Source: Nitrospirota bacterium (lineage in GTDB: Bacteria > Nitrospirota > Thermodesulfovibrionia > Thermodesulfovibrionales > JdFR-85). From it: a stretch of 7,501 nt of DNA. Below, one piece after another: positions 1 to 6,254 of this stretch; position 1 is the stretch's first letter, and every line of letters begins with the position of its first letter. The translations under genes were made by a program, and so were the position numbers. The notes under the pieces were generated by a model, which saw nothing but the letters and a program-made list of their open reading frames with translations, had not been told where the DNA came from and did not search any database. Where the stretch lies: the NCBI GenBank assembly GCA_015485235.1, contig WFTX01000025.1, positions 1 through 7,501 of the forward strand, in the 5' to 3' direction.

Positions 1-1410
1 CCGCAAGACGGTGATACACCGGTGGGCATAGAATACAAGGTCCTCACTTGTCGTCTTATAGAAAAAGAGTGGTGTTTTTTCTTCCCCGTAAATCGTTTCA
101 AGCATCACATAGAATTCACCTGGTCTTACCCTGTTTTCGTATGTCGTCATAAAGAAATTAACCAAAAGGAGGAGCGAGAGGGCCTTTATCAGGATGAGAG
201 GGATAAAGCGGCTGCTGTTTCCGGCATTCACCGTGATCAAAACCGTAAGAACAAGTGTGAGTATCCCGCCGAGGGGAAGAAAGGGGTGGAGGTCATCGAT
301 AAGAAAGGGACTGATTGCTATGGCAGCCAGCTCCACCAGGGCCATGATCATAAAACCTGACCTCACCAGCCTCCGTGAGGGCAATCCCCTGACGATTGCA
401 AGGCCTGTAAGGATGGCTATGGGAGGATAGGCGATCAGTATGTAGTTGTGGAGTTTATTCACGGATATGCTGAAGAAGAGCAGGACTGAGAACATCCAGG
501 CAAAAAGAAAGAGTTCGGCAGTCCTCTTGCTGAAGCCATCCCGTATTATCTTCAGTACTCCTCCTGAGAAGGGAAGCCATATGTACAGTGCTCCGAAAAA
601 GATGGGCAGGTAATAATAGAAAGCAAATGGATGCTGTCTCGCCTTGCCGGTGAAGCGGTACAGGTTGTGGTAGAGGAAGAACTCCCGGAAGTACCTGTAA
701 CCGTGAATCTTTATCATCACGATATACCAGGGAAGGCCGATGAGGCAGAAGAGAACAATCCCGTAAGGATCAAACAGTCCTTTAATTGTTCGGAGAATTC
801 CGTCTCTGTAGGTGAAATAGATTCCGCATACCATTAACGGGATAAGTACCCCGAGGGGACCCTTTGTGAGGAATCCGAGGGCCATTGAAGCATAGGCCCC
901 CACAATACGGACCCTGCTCTTATGGTTTACCCCTGTCCATAACAGGTAGATTGAGAGGGATTCAAAGAAGACCAGGACCATTTCAGGTGCCACGGCCCTG
1001 CTCATAACCCATACATGAAGGGTACTGCTGAATACGGCGGAGCCTAATACAGCAACAGTTCTGCTCCATTGCTCCCTCGAAAACCGGTAAATGATCAATA
1101 TTACTCCCAGGGAGGCGGCAATGGATGGAAGCCTGGCCGCCCAGTCTGAAACACCGAAAATGCTGTAAGAGAGGGATATCAGCCAGTATATGAGGGGAGG
1201 TTTGTCAAACCGGACCGCGCAGTTGAAGGTAGGGGTAATGAAATCGCCGCTTCTGAGCATCTGTTCTGCGGCAAAGGCGTATTTCGGCTCATCAGGAGGC
1301 ATAAGGGGGAGGGAGAATATACCGTTAAAGATGAAGATTACCCAGATGGATAACAGGAGGAAGAGGCTGAATGTCTCCGTATTCTCAAAAGATATGATTT
1401 CTTTCTTCAT
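1..1410 (-). CDS. ArnT/PMT-type membrane glycosyltransferase, C-terminus cut by window edge
   Basis: The reverse strand is open from an ATG at 1408-1410 to base 1, giving 470 codons with no stop; the C-terminus lies outside the window. The family transfers a sugar from a polyprenyl-phosphate donor to an envelope acceptor (in ArnT, aminoarabinose to lipid A) at the periplasmic face of the inner membrane. Seen in the sequence: a first membrane helix near residues 14-36, then PPDEP (38-42) with the Asp-Glu pair typical of GT-C enzymes in the first periplasmic loop, RFDKPPLIYWL (67-77), TKGP (182-185), and HNLYRF (248-253) followed by many hydrophobic helices. ArnT proteins run to about 550 residues, so roughly 80 may be missing. 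The start is preceded by GGAG ten bases upstream, inside a hairpin (see 1421-1442). It is divergent from the permease gene. Family assignment is firm; donor and acceptor are unknown, and it could equally glycosylate a protein or another lipid. Confidence 0.85.
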   Translation of the reverse strand, partial: MKKEIISFENTETFSLFLLLSIWVIFIFNGIFSLPLMPPDEPKYAFAAEQMLRSGDFITPTFNCAVRFDKPPLIYWLISLSYSIFGVSDWAARLPSIAASLGVILIIYRFSREQWSRTVAVLGSAVFSSTLHVWVMSRAVAPEMVLVFFESLSIYLLWTGVNHKSRVRIVGAYASMALGFLTKGPLGVLIPLMVCGIYFTYRDGILRTIKGLFDPYGIVLFCLIGLPWYIVMIKIHGYRYFREFFLYHNLYRFTGKARQHPFAFYYYLPIFFGALYIWLPFSGGVLKIIRDGFSKRTAELFLFAWMFSVLLFFSISVNKLHNYILIAYPPIAILTGLAIVRGLPSRRLVRSGFMIMALVELAAIAISPFLIDDLHPFLPLGGILTLVLTVLITVNAGNSSRFIPLILIKALSLLLLVNFFMTTYENRVRPGEFYVMLETIYGEEKTPLFFYKTTSEDLVFYAHRCITVLR

Positions 1411-1420
1411 TGGTATTCTT

Positions 1421-1442
1421 CTCCGGCATTTAGAAGCCGGAG
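1421..1442 (-). promoter_or_regulatory. Hairpin enclosing the glycosyltransferase ribosome binding site
   Basis: A perfect 7-bp inverted repeat, CTCCGGC (1421-1427) and GCCGGAG (1436-1442), is separated by 8 bases. Read on the minus strand, the 3' arm GCCGGAG contains the GGAG Shine-Dalgarno of the glycosyltransferase, which ends ten bases before its ATG. If the leader is transcribed, the fold would hide the ribosome binding site. The repeat is seen directly; a regulatory role is inference. Confidence 0.5.
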
Positions 1443-1499
1443 CTGTGGCCTGGCATGCAGGTGCCCACCCCTTCCGTCTTCTATCATCCGTACCGGATA

Positions 1500-1508
1500 T
1501 GGTAAAAT
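1500..1508 (+). promoter_or_regulatory. Putative extended -10 promoter of the permease gene
   Basis: TGG followed by TAAAAT (TAAAAT at 1503-1508) matches an extended -10 box with 5 of 6 bases of TATAAT. No good -35 is visible, as expected for extended -10 promoters. Only seven bases separate the box from the permease ATG at 1516, so transcription would begin at or next to the start codon. No Shine-Dalgarno is present at normal spacing; the nearest GGA is 18 bases away. The region is AT-rich and might also hold a promoter for the divergent glycosyltransferase. Confidence 0.35.
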
Positions 1509-1515
1509 ATATCAG

Positions 1516-3219
1516 ATGATTGCTTCAATTCTTGCCATCATTACAGGTGTCCTATACATACTCATTCCCCATTTCGTCCTTCCCCTTGACTATATCAGGG
1601 GTGGAACAGGGGCGATGCTCCTTTCGGAATGTTTCCTTAAATACCATCCTGAGGCATATCTTGGAGGGTTACTGATAGCAGCAGGACTTCTCTCACTCAA
1701 GGATAAGAGGTTTCTGCTTTTCGGCTCCATAGTGGGGATGACAGGGCTTGTTCAGGCCTTTATCCTGAGGCCGGTAAGTTATTACTTCCAGACAGCAGAA
1801 CCAATCGTTGTCCTGGGGCAGACCTATTCGGTAAGGGCCCATGTAAATATAAAGTATGCACTGATTGTTCTTTCCCTGCTGACCCTGTTCGTATCGGTTC
1901 TTCCCTTTCTCAAAAAGGGAATCTCCGTTGCAAGGGTAACGCCTTACCGGATCTCTTCTGCAAATCTGAGAAGAAGGATCTTCAGGACCGCCGCACTTCT
2001 CATAAGCCTTACCATCGTAATAGGGGCCTTTTTTTCGGACATACTCCTTTCCCGCAGCATAGAGAACACTCTCGAGATCGGTGCCGGCCGGCTCGGAGCC
2101 GACCTGATGGTCGTTCCTGAAGGAGAACGAAAGGCTGCACAGGCGGTCCTTTTGAGCGGTGGACCGACAATGTTCTACATGAAGCGGGATGTTCTTGATG
2201 GTCTCAGGAAGCTGCCGGAGGTGGAACAGGTCTCTCCCCAGCTTTATGTCCAGCCCTTCTCCTACAAGGTATGCTGTACTGTCGAGAGCATACTCATCAT
2301 AGCCTATGACCCCGAGACGGACTTTACAGTAAAACCATGGATCCAGTATTCCCTGAGGGGGAAACAGGCCCCCTATGACCTGGTTGTGGGAAAGTTGGTG
2401 AAATACTATCCAGGCCAGAGTATGAACCTCTTTGGACGGAAACTGAAGGTGGTAGCGAGCCTTGAGCCTACCGGCCTTGGCTATTTTGACAATTCCGCCT
2501 TTATCCCCCTTGGAGGTGCCAGACGTCTTCTTGCTGATCTGAAGAAGCGCGAGGAGGTCAGGAGGATACCGACACGCCAGGAGATACTCGATGAGTCCTT
2601 CTCGCACCTCTTTGCCTCTGACAGGGAGAAGAGGGTGGATATAAAAGATATAGACCCCGACGGATTCTCTGCCATTTTTCTGAAGGCCCGGGACAATGTT
2701 GATCTAAAGGCCCTGACCAGGAAGATAGAGGAGAGCTTTGAGGGCGTGAGTGTCATAAATGTGAGGGAGGCGACAGTATCGGTCAAGAGGCATCTTTCTT
2801 CCATCCTCAGCGCCTTCATGCTTCCCATACTGATTCTCCTCCTTATGGGGACGGTAATTCTGGGAGTGGTCTTTGGTATGAGTGTTACCGAGAGGCAGAG
2901 GGAGATAGGGCTTATGAGGGCTGTAGGGGCAAGGAGGTCTGACATATTCAGGATGATAATCACTGAGTCATTGATACTGTCCGGGATAGGCGGTGTCTTC
3001 GGGATGCTCTTCGGGGGGAGTATTGTATTCCTTTTCAAGAACCAGATAATGGCCGCCCTGGACCTTCTCTATATCTGGCCCTCTCCGAGGGTGATATTGA
3101 CGGTTTTTCTGCTGACTGTCCTGGTCTCTGTGACGGTCGGGGTGTTTTCAGGGCTCTATCCGGCACTCAGGGCTTCACGGATGGAACCCTACCATGCCAT
3201 AAGGTCCGGGGAGAGGTAA
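1516..3219 (+). CDS. ABC transporter permease (MacB/FtsX type) with N-terminal four-helix DUF4418-like domain
   Basis: This 567-residue inner-membrane protein has two parts. Residues 1-132 hold four predicted helices (about 3-24, 45-62, 66-84, 113-132) with a Cys-containing stretch (CFLKYHPEAYLGG, 39-51) that resembles DUF4418 membrane proteins. Residues 155-567 are a MacB-like permease: a helix at 158-178, a large periplasmic domain (about 180-428) with GADLMVVPEGE (194-204), adjacent cysteines 253-254 and DPETDF (265-270), then three helices. The FtsX signature ERQREIGLMRAVGA (459-472) and the terminal GLYPALRASRMEP (546-558) are clear. Such permeases couple a cytoplasmic ATPase to work on periplasmic substrates, but no ATPase gene is adjacent. 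From memory, similar permeases sit in p19/FTR1-type iron-uptake loci with DUF4418 or thioredoxin genes; that link is inference. Substrate unknown. The gene lacks a normal Shine-Dalgarno, yet no in-frame upstream start is better. It ends three bases before the convergent lipoprotein gene. Confidence 0.85.
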   Translation: MIASILAIITGVLYILIPHFVLPLDYIRGGTGAMLLSECFLKYHPEAYLGGLLIAAGLLSLKDKRFLLFGSIVGMTGLVQAFILRPVSYYFQTAEPIVVLGQTYSVRAHVNIKYALIVLSLLTLFVSVLPFLKKGISVARVTPYRISSANLRRRIFRTAALLISLTIVIGAFFSDILLSRSIENTLEIGAGRLGADLMVVPEGERKAAQAVLLSGGPTMFYMKRDVLDGLRKLPEVEQVSPQLYVQPFSYKVCCTVESILIIAYDPETDFTVKPWIQYSLRGKQAPYDLVVGKLVKYYPGQSMNLFGRKLKVVASLEPTGLGYFDNSAFIPLGGARRLLADLKKREEVRRIPTRQEILDESFSHLFASDREKRVDIKDIDPDGFSAIFLKARDNVDLKALTRKIEESFEGVSVINVREATVSVKRHLSSILSAFMLPILILLLMGTVILGVVFGMSVTERQREIGLMRAVGARRSDIFRMIITESLILSGIGGVFGMLFGGSIVFLFKNQIMAALDLLYIWPSPRVILTVFLLTVLVSVTVGVFSGLYPALRASRMEPYHAIRSGER

Positions 3220-3222
3220 TTC

Positions 3223-4287
3223 TTAATCCACCGTTTTCGGGTTTATCAGGCTTTCGCCTGATCTCTGGCTGGAGAAGAAGGGTTCCTCCAGGGCCTTCTC
3301 TATTTGAGCAGGTGAGCCCTTTTCATCCACCACAAAGGAGGAGACAAAGGCCTTGCCGTTCTTCAGTTCCACACCCTTCCAGATATGGCAGGACTTGCAG
3401 AGGGCATAATTCTTTATAACCCTTCTCTTCGGAAAATCGATTATGGTGAGGGTTGCCTCATCATACTCCGGCATCTGGCTGGAGATTACATAGGCGTACT
3501 TCCCATCACTGGAGAAGCTTATCTGGACTACATTGCCACCTACGATGATATTGTCAACAATTTTTCCTGTGGTGGTGTCTACAATGTTTATGCCACCAGG
3601 CACAGCATCCGTCTTTGCAAATCCCACACCGTAGGGCATACCGTTCCTGTACTCGTTCCCCTCAGCCACCCATATGGTCTTTTCAGAGGGTGGGAATGCC
3701 GCTCCGTGAATGGAATTTCCGGCATTTCCGATCTTCCTGACCACGGTAAGATCCTCGAGGCGGAGTATTCTGATGGAGGAGTCTTTGCTGTTCGTGATGG
3801 CAATCCAGGTGCCGTCCGGTTTTTTCATGGTTGCAAGACCGCATTCACCCGGTTTGAGCACGGTGAGGGGTGACAGTTCACCATCCTGGGGAAGAAAGCG
3901 GATCAGGCTCCTCTTCACAGGATCGGTGAGCAGGACCTCACCGGAAGCAAGCATCGTGGCTGAACATATCTCTCTGGTAAGCCTTCGTGTATCAGACTGG
4001 CTTCCATCCCTCAGATTTATCCGTTTCAGTCCTTCGAACTTCCCGAAGATGAGAAGTTCATCTGTCTTCCTGGAAAGAAGGAGTGTGCTCTCCTTGATCC
4101 CTGTCCTTATCCGGGCTATCTCACCGGTGGCCATGTCAAGAACGGCGACATGACCGCCTCCTCTTGCCTGGACATAGGCAAGCCCGTTAAAACTGGGAGG
4201 TCTGTAACCGGAAGGCTCCTCTGGACTGGAACAACTGGAAAGGATAAGTAAACAGACAACACTTAAAATGATGAGAACCTGTCTCAT
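3223..4287 (-). CDS. Beta-propeller (YVTN/YncE-like) lipoprotein with one CXXCH motif
   Basis: A 354-residue protein with a lipoprotein signal: MRQ, a hydrophobic core at residues 4-16, and lipobox LSSC with the lipidated Cys at 19. The mature part is built of repeating blades typical of YVTN/YncE-like seven-bladed propellers, for example GGHVAVLDMATGEIARI (44-60), NIVDTTTGKIVDNIIVGG (234-251) and FSSDGKYAYVIS (258-269). Near the end lies CKSCH (297-301), a formal haem c attachment motif; no Met or His follows it, so a classical cytochrome c fold is not evident, and the pair may instead be a redox-active or structural disulfide. Cys108 and Cys149 are the other mature cysteines. The start has a strong GGAGG/GAGGGG site. 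It is third in an operon after the thioredoxin and SPFH genes, with a 27-base gap to the latter. Propeller class is well supported; ligand and function are unknown. Confidence 0.75.
   Translation of the reverse strand: MRQVLIILSVVCLLILSSCSSPEEPSGYRPPSFNGLAYVQARGGGHVAVLDMATGEIARIRTGIKESTLLLSRKTDELLIFGKFEGLKRINLRDGSQSDTRRLTREICSATMLASGEVLLTDPVKRSLIRFLPQDGELSPLTVLKPGECGLATMKKPDGTWIAITNSKDSSIRILRLEDLTVVRKIGNAGNSIHGAAFPPSEKTIWVAEGNEYRNGMPYGVGFAKTDAVPGGINIVDTTTGKIVDNIIVGGNVVQISFSSDGKYAYVISSQMPEYDEATLTIIDFPKRRVIKNYALCKSCHIWKGVELKNGKAFVSSFVVDEKGSPAQIEKALEEPFFSSQRSGESLINPKTVD
3245..3262. other. Perfect 7-bp hairpin at the convergent gene junction
   Basis: ATCAGGC (3245-3251) and GCCTGAT (3256-3262) form a perfect stem with a four-base loop: TTTC in plus-strand RNA, and the stable GNRA-type GAAA in minus-strand RNA. 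It lies 25 bases past the permease stop and inside the last codons of the lipoprotein gene. No T-run follows on either strand, so it is not a canonical intrinsic terminator; it might protect or define the permease transcript end. The role is inference. Confidence 0.45.
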
Positions 4288-4314
4288 TTCCCCTCCTCCA
4301 TGTTTTTTGTCAGT

Positions 4315-4863
4315 TTATTTCATCCTGATTCTGTAACTCAGAATGCTTATGCCTTCTTCTTTGAGGCTGTCGTTGAGCCCCAGATGTATCTCTGCTATAA
4401 TGGGAATCCTGACTTTGGGATCACCAAGGTCAGTCTCAGACGTCACCATCTTCTCCAACAGCCTGGTCAGTCGTTCCCTGATCCGCTCTCTTATTTTCTC
4501 ATTTGTCCTCTCTATACCGAAGCTCCTGGCTACAGTCTCAGGATCGTCTATGGAGTAAGTGACCTGGCTCTCAATCCTTCCCTTTTTGTCTCCTGGTATG
4601 CTGTATCCTTCATCACCTATGAATGAGATGACCTCGGCTCCAGTGGGTAGAGTAGCGTACTTCTGGACAAAGGGAATCACAAAAGGCTTTTCTCCTTCCC
4701 TGAAGATACGGTAATCGCCGGTGATGCCTTTTGTAAGTCCTATCTCCCCGTTCTTAACGGGCGGTTTCCTGCCCAGAAAAAAGGAGAAAAACAAGAACGC
4801 TATGACGAGTGCACCCAGAAAAACGGTTGCTTTTGTTGCGCTACTGCTCTTTGTATTTTTCAT
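4315..4863 (-). CDS. Short membrane-anchored SPFH/band-7 domain protein
   Basis: A 182-residue protein with a basic N-terminus, one helix (about 12-31) and then a domain of the SPFH/prohibitin/HflC kind: NGEIGLTKGITGDYRIFREGEKPFVIPF is the typical first strand pair (38-65), followed by QVTYSIDDPETVARSFG (100-116) and a charged helix rich in RERIRERL (125-132). Family members assemble into large membrane-bound rings or cages that organise proteases or lipids. This one stops right after the domain (usual members are about 250-400 residues) and lacks the long C-terminal coiled coil, so it is either a minimal form or a partner subunit. The domain would face the periplasm as in HflC. The ATG at 4863 follows GAGAGG by seven bases and is better than the TTG one codon upstream. 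It overlaps the thioredoxin gene by 23 bases, indicating translational coupling. Confidence 0.75.
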   Translation of the reverse strand: MKNTKSSSATKATVFLGALVIAFLFFSFFLGRKPPVKNGEIGLTKGITGDYRIFREGEKPFVIPFVQKYATLPTGAEVISFIGDEGYSIPGDKKGRIESQVTYSIDDPETVARSFGIERTNEKIRERIRERLTRLLEKMVTSETDLGDPKVRIPIIAEIHLGLNDSLKEEGISILSYRIRMK

Positions 4864-5383
4864 CAAGCAACCTCTCTATAAGTTTTATTCTTGAAGTATC
4901 AAGCCAGTCTTCCTCTCCGATGAACTTTTCCCTGATTATTCCGTTTCTGTCAATAAGGAAGGTAGTTGGATAGGCATAAACCTTGAATTTTTTTGCCGCT
5001 TCTATTTTTTTGTCATGGAGAATGATAAAGGAAAGGGGAATTTTGCTGAGAAAGCCCTCAATTGCCGCCTTGTCGTTATCAATAGAGACGGCAACTACCC
5101 TGAATCCCTTCTCTTTGTATCTCTTATAAAGCTTCTCAAGGGCCGGCATCTCTCTTTTACAGGGAGCACACCATGTCGCCCAGAAGTTAAGGAGTATGAC
5201 ATCACCTCTGAAGGATTTAATGGATGTACTCTTTCCGTTGAGGTCAGGCAGGGTGAGTCGGGGGGCCTCTTTGCCTATCAGACCCTCTATCTCCCACGGT
5301 GCTGGGGGGATTGCCGATGCGGTTACTGAGACGAAAATTAGGATGAAGGCAATCGTAACTGTTTTCATGTAGTATTTTATCAT
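4841..5383 (-). CDS. TlpA/ResA-like periplasmic thiol-disulfide oxidoreductase
   Basis: A 180-residue exported thioredoxin. Residues 9-24 form a signal peptide or anchor ending in ASA (22-24), a plausible signal peptidase I site. The AhpC/TSA-Redoxin fold starts at IGKEAPRLTLPDLNG (36-50); the active site is WCAPC (71-75) and the cis-proline is in YPTTFLID (138-145), here Pro139. TlpA/ResA/CcmG proteins reduce disulfides outside the cytoplasm, often the CXXCH cysteines of apocytochromes c before haem is attached. It is the first gene of a minus-strand operon with the SPFH and propeller-lipoprotein genes; the latter has a CXXCH, a possible client. The ATG at 5383 has AGGG at good spacing; Met6 (5368) would give a shorter signal peptide but has no ribosome site. 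No thiol-reductase partner such as CcdA is in the window. Confidence 0.9.
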   Translation of the reverse strand: MIKYYMKTVTIAFILIFVSVTASAIPPAPWEIEGLIGKEAPRLTLPDLNGKSTSIKSFRGDVILLNFWATWCAPCKREMPALEKLYKRYKEKGFRVVAVSIDNDKAAIEGFLSKIPLSFIILHDKKIEAAKKFKVYAYPTTFLIDRNGIIREKFIGEEDWLDTSRIKLIERLLDEKYKEQ

Positions 5384-5393
5384 AAGTGCCCTT

Positions 5394-5423
5394 GTTTTTT
5401 GGAAAAAACAGTTTTTGTTTTTT
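5394..5423. other. A/T-tract array between tlpA-like and motA genes
   Basis: Four tracts lie in a row: T6 (5395-5400), A6 (5403-5408), T5 (5412-5416) and T6 (5418-5423). The first two form the inverted repeat GTTTTTTGGAAAAAAC. The block lies 12 to 41 bases upstream of the sigma-28 -35 box and could act as an UP-like or bent element for that promoter, or as part of the upstream region of the divergent operon. The sequence is plain; the role is inference. Confidence 0.35.
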
Positions 5424-5434
5424 GTTCACGAGGT

Positions 5435-5461
5435 TAAAGTTTCCCCGGGGCTGTCCGATAA
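5435..5461 (+). promoter_or_regulatory. Sigma-28 (FliA) flagellar class promoter of motAB
   Basis: TAAAGTTT (5435-5442), an 11-base spacer, and TCCGATAA (5454-5461) match the FliA consensus TAAAGTTT-N11-GCCGATAA at 15 of 16 positions with exact spacing. Expected transcription start is near 5468, leaving a short leader with GGGAGG (5483-5488) before the TTG start of motA at 5500. The spacer contains the palindrome CCCCGGGG. motAB is a classic late flagellar target of FliA, so sequence and context agree. Confidence 0.9.
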
Positions 5462-5482
5462 GATTAGTAAACAAGCAGGGAA

Positions 5483-5488
5483 GGGAGG
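5483..5488 (+). promoter_or_regulatory. Ribosome binding site fixing the motA TTG start
   Basis: GGGAGG lies 11 bases before the TTG at 5500, somewhat long spacing. It is the only Shine-Dalgarno between the sigma-28 promoter and the conserved MotA N-terminus, and no ATG or GTG is in frame nearby, so it supports the TTG start. Confidence 0.65.
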
Positions 5489-5499
5489 TTGATCCTATC

Positions 5500-6252
5500 T
5501 TGGACATTGCTACGATTATTGGTATAGTCGGGGCACTGGGGCTTATACTGGCATCAATAATGATGGGAAGCCCCCTCAGTGCCTTCATCAATATTCCGAG
5601 TATAATGATCGTCTTCGGCGGAACTATTATGGCTACCCTTATAATGCAGAGGCTTCCTGTCGTCCTCGGGGCGATAAAGGTGGCGATGAATGCCTTTTTC
5701 GACAAGACCGACCCGGCGGATAAGATAATAAAACAGATCATCACCCTTGCCGGGAAGGCCCGGAAGGGGGGGCTCCTTGCCCTTGAGAATGAGAAGATAA
5801 AGAACCCCTACCTGGCAAGGGGTATCAGGATGGCCGTTGACGGGATAGAGCCCCAGGAGATAATCCAGACCCTCAGGATAGAGCTGGCCTCCCTGCTGAA
5901 GAGGCATGAGACCGGTCAGAAGGTCTTCAGGTTCATGGGAGCCACTGCTCCTGCCATGGGGATGATCGGTACACTGATCGGGCTTGTCCAGATGCTCCTT
6001 TCCATGAGTGATCCTTCAACCATTGGTCCTGCCATGGCGGTCGCCCTTCTTACAACCTTCTACGGTGCCGTCTTTGCCTTTGTAATCTGTAATCCCATTG
6101 CGGAGAAACTTGAGAACCGGACCAAGGAGGAACAGGTGATACTTGAGATCATAATAAACGGGATAGACGGGATCACAAAGGGGATAAACCAGTCGATCCT
6201 TGAGGATAAGCTGATTGCATTCATAGCACCAGGGATGAGAAAGAGGAAGTAG
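5500..6252 (+). CDS. motA: Flagellar stator protein MotA (PomA-like, probably Na+-driven)
   Basis: A 250-residue inner-membrane protein that, with MotB, forms the ion channel that drives flagellar rotation. With the TTG at 5500 the protein begins MDIATIIGIVGALGLI, as PomA/MotA proteins do; the in-frame GTG at 5386 would add 38 unlike residues and lie upstream of the sigma-28 promoter. Helices fall at about 4-22, 33-51, 146-168 and 177-198. The cytoplasmic loop holds ARKGGLLALE (87-96) and the charged stretch RGIRMAVDGIEPQE (107-120) that contacts the rotor protein FliG. The conserved prolines are Pro151 (TAPAMG) and Pro199 (CNPIAEKL). Thr158, Thr185 and Thr186 match the sodium-selectivity threonines of Vibrio PomA. 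Length equals the PomA type rather than the longer E. coli MotA. motB follows after two bases. Confidence 0.93.
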   Translation: MDIATIIGIVGALGLILASIMMGSPLSAFINIPSIMIVFGGTIMATLIMQRLPVVLGAIKVAMNAFFDKTDPADKIIKQIITLAGKARKGGLLALENEKIKNPYLARGIRMAVDGIEPQEIIQTLRIELASLLKRHETGQKVFRFMGATAPAMGMIGTLIGLVQMLLSMSDPSTIGPAMAVALLTTFYGAVFAFVICNPIAEKLENRTKEEQVILEIIINGIDGITKGINQSILEDKLIAFIAPGMRKRK

Positions 6253-6254
6253 GA

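Noticed and set aside
22..837. Plus-strand frames in the first kilobase
   Set aside because: They are antisense shadows of the glycosyltransferase, which is open across the whole region on the minus strand and has clear family motifs.
1693..2607. Long minus-strand frame of 304 codons inside the permease gene
   Set aside because: It is antisense to a clearly conserved MacB/FtsX permease, and its translation shows no recognisable domain.
2481..3038. Minus-strand frame of 185 codons rich in Ser/Arg/Ile
   Set aside because: It is a shadow of the FtsX domain of the permease on the other strand.
4287..4302. Five-codon frame (ATG GAG GAG GGG AAA TGA) overlapping the lipoprotein start
   Set aside because: It is simply formed by the ribosome binding site, and it has no ribosome site of its own.
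5386..5499. N-terminal extension of motA starting at GTG 5386
   Set aside because: It spans the sigma-28 promoter and the A/T tracts, and its residues do not resemble MotA; the family N-terminus starts at TTG 5500.
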